Assembly (NCBI GenBank): GCA_020059425.1
Contig: JAGVCD010000348.1
Span: 1 to 5,679 of the forward strand
Direction of reading: 5' to 3'
DNA length: 5,679 nt
From: Chamaesiphon sp.
GTDB lineage: Bacteria; Cyanobacteriota; Cyanobacteriia; Cyanobacteriales; Chamaesiphonaceae
Below are positions 5,329-5,679 of the stretch, piece after piece (the stretch's first letter is position 1; each line of letters begins with the position of its first letter). Both the position numbers and the translations under genes were made by a program. The notes under the pieces are model-generated. The model worked only from the letters and a program-made list of their open reading frames with translations, did not search any database and had not been told where the DNA came from.

Positions 5329-5679
5329 CTATTTAGCTACAAATGGTTGAAACTTGCCACCTAAGCCTTCCACTAATGCTTGAGTATTAGCTACGAGCAT
5401 TTTTTGATATGTTTCGCCACCACTACCTGGTTCTCCTAAGCCATCAGCAAATAGTGGTTTAGAAGAAACCTTAACTTTAGCTTCTTTAGCTACTTGCTCT
5501 AATATTTTGGAGCTAGCTACAACTTCACCAAAAACTGTAGGTACACTAGTTTTTTTCACTTCGTCTACCAATTTCTTGATACCCACCGGGGTTGGTTTTT
5601 CTTCGGTGCTGAGACCTTGCAATGCGCCTTCGACTGGAATCTTATAGGCATCGGCATAGTAGCCCAAAGCATCGTGAGT
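5329..5679 (-). CDS. Metal ABC transporter substrate-binding protein, TroA/ZnuA-like, C-terminal part
   Basis: This is the last 116 residues of a cluster A-I periplasmic metal-binding protein (zinc/manganese uptake); the reading frame runs open off the right edge, so the signal peptide, N-terminal lobe and first two metal ligands are missing. Visible landmarks are T-H-D-A-L-G-Y-Y at the very edge, whose histidine is a metal ligand in TroA-like proteins, L-Q-G-L-S-T, the long connecting helix, T-V-F-G-E, and L-F-A-D-G-L-G-E-P-G-S whose aspartate is the fourth ligand. The ending (Y-Q-K-M-L-x-x-N-T-x-x-L-V-E-G-L-G-G) is typical. The histidine/aspartate pair resembles TroA rather than cyanobacterial MntC, which I recall has glutamate in place of this histidine, so the metal may be zinc or manganese. 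The TTG at 5665-5667 lies inside the domain and is not a start. The permease and ATPase genes are not in view. It converges with the GAF gene, 22 bases apart. Confidence 0.88.
   Translation of the reverse strand, partial: THDALGYYADAYKIPVEGALQGLSTEEKPTPVGIKKLVDEVKKTSVPTVFGEVVASSKILEQVAKEAKVKVSSKPLFADGLGEPGSGGETYQKMLVANTQALVEGLGGKFQPFVAK

Noticed and set aside
5304..5339. Inverted repeat TAGCTAA / TTAGCTA between the convergent GAF and metal-binding genes, as a two-way terminator
   Set aside because: The stem is only seven base pairs, AT-rich, with a 22-base loop and no T tract on either side; part of it is just the stop codons.
5329..5667. Short complete gene starting at the TTG at 5665-5667
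   Set aside because: The frame continues upstream through T-H-D-A to the window edge, and these residues belong to the conserved metal site, so this is a truncated view of a longer gene.

Overview
The window looks like a piece of a cyanobacterial chromosome. It contains two cyanobacterial domain families (DUF1830 and DUF2808), a GAF domain with both cysteine motifs of a DXCF-type cyanobacteriochrome, and a radical SAM protein of a type found in oxygenic phototrophs. The CGATCG core of the cyanobacterial HIP1 repeat is strongly over-represented: I counted 18 copies, against about 1.4 expected by chance. The species cannot be named from this sequence.

Layout. Bases 48-2186 hold three genes on the minus strand, read right to left: a DUF1830 protein, the FAD-dependent glycine oxidase ThiO (thiamine thiazole synthesis), and a secreted DUF2808 protein. 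Gaps of 93 and 54 bases would allow an operon. A 255-base divergent intergenic region (2187-2441) follows. It has AT-rich ends, a GC-richer middle and a possible RpaB (HLR1-like) site. The radical SAM gene (2442-4007, plus) meets a flavodoxin-fold NADPH-dependent FMN reductase (4031-4615, minus) tail to tail. A 151-base divergent spacer separates the reductase from a single-GAF cyanobacteriochrome-like gene (4767-5306, plus). That gene converges with the C-terminal part of a periplasmic metal-binding protein of an ABC transporter (5329-5679, minus), whose start lies beyond the right edge.

How the genes fit together. They are not an obvious single pathway; this looks like ordinary mosaic cyanobacterial gene order. 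A loose theme of light, redox and metal handling exists: the radical SAM protein resembles proteins labelled as photosystem II high-light acclimation factors, its upstream region carries an HLR1-like sequence, and the GAF protein is probably a bilin photoreceptor. That theme is inference. The best-supported item of interest is the stand-alone DXCF cyanobacteriochrome module: both chromophore-related cysteines are present, 28 residues apart, with no output domain attached. No RNA genes, insertion sequences, CRISPR arrays or convincing intrinsic terminators were seen.
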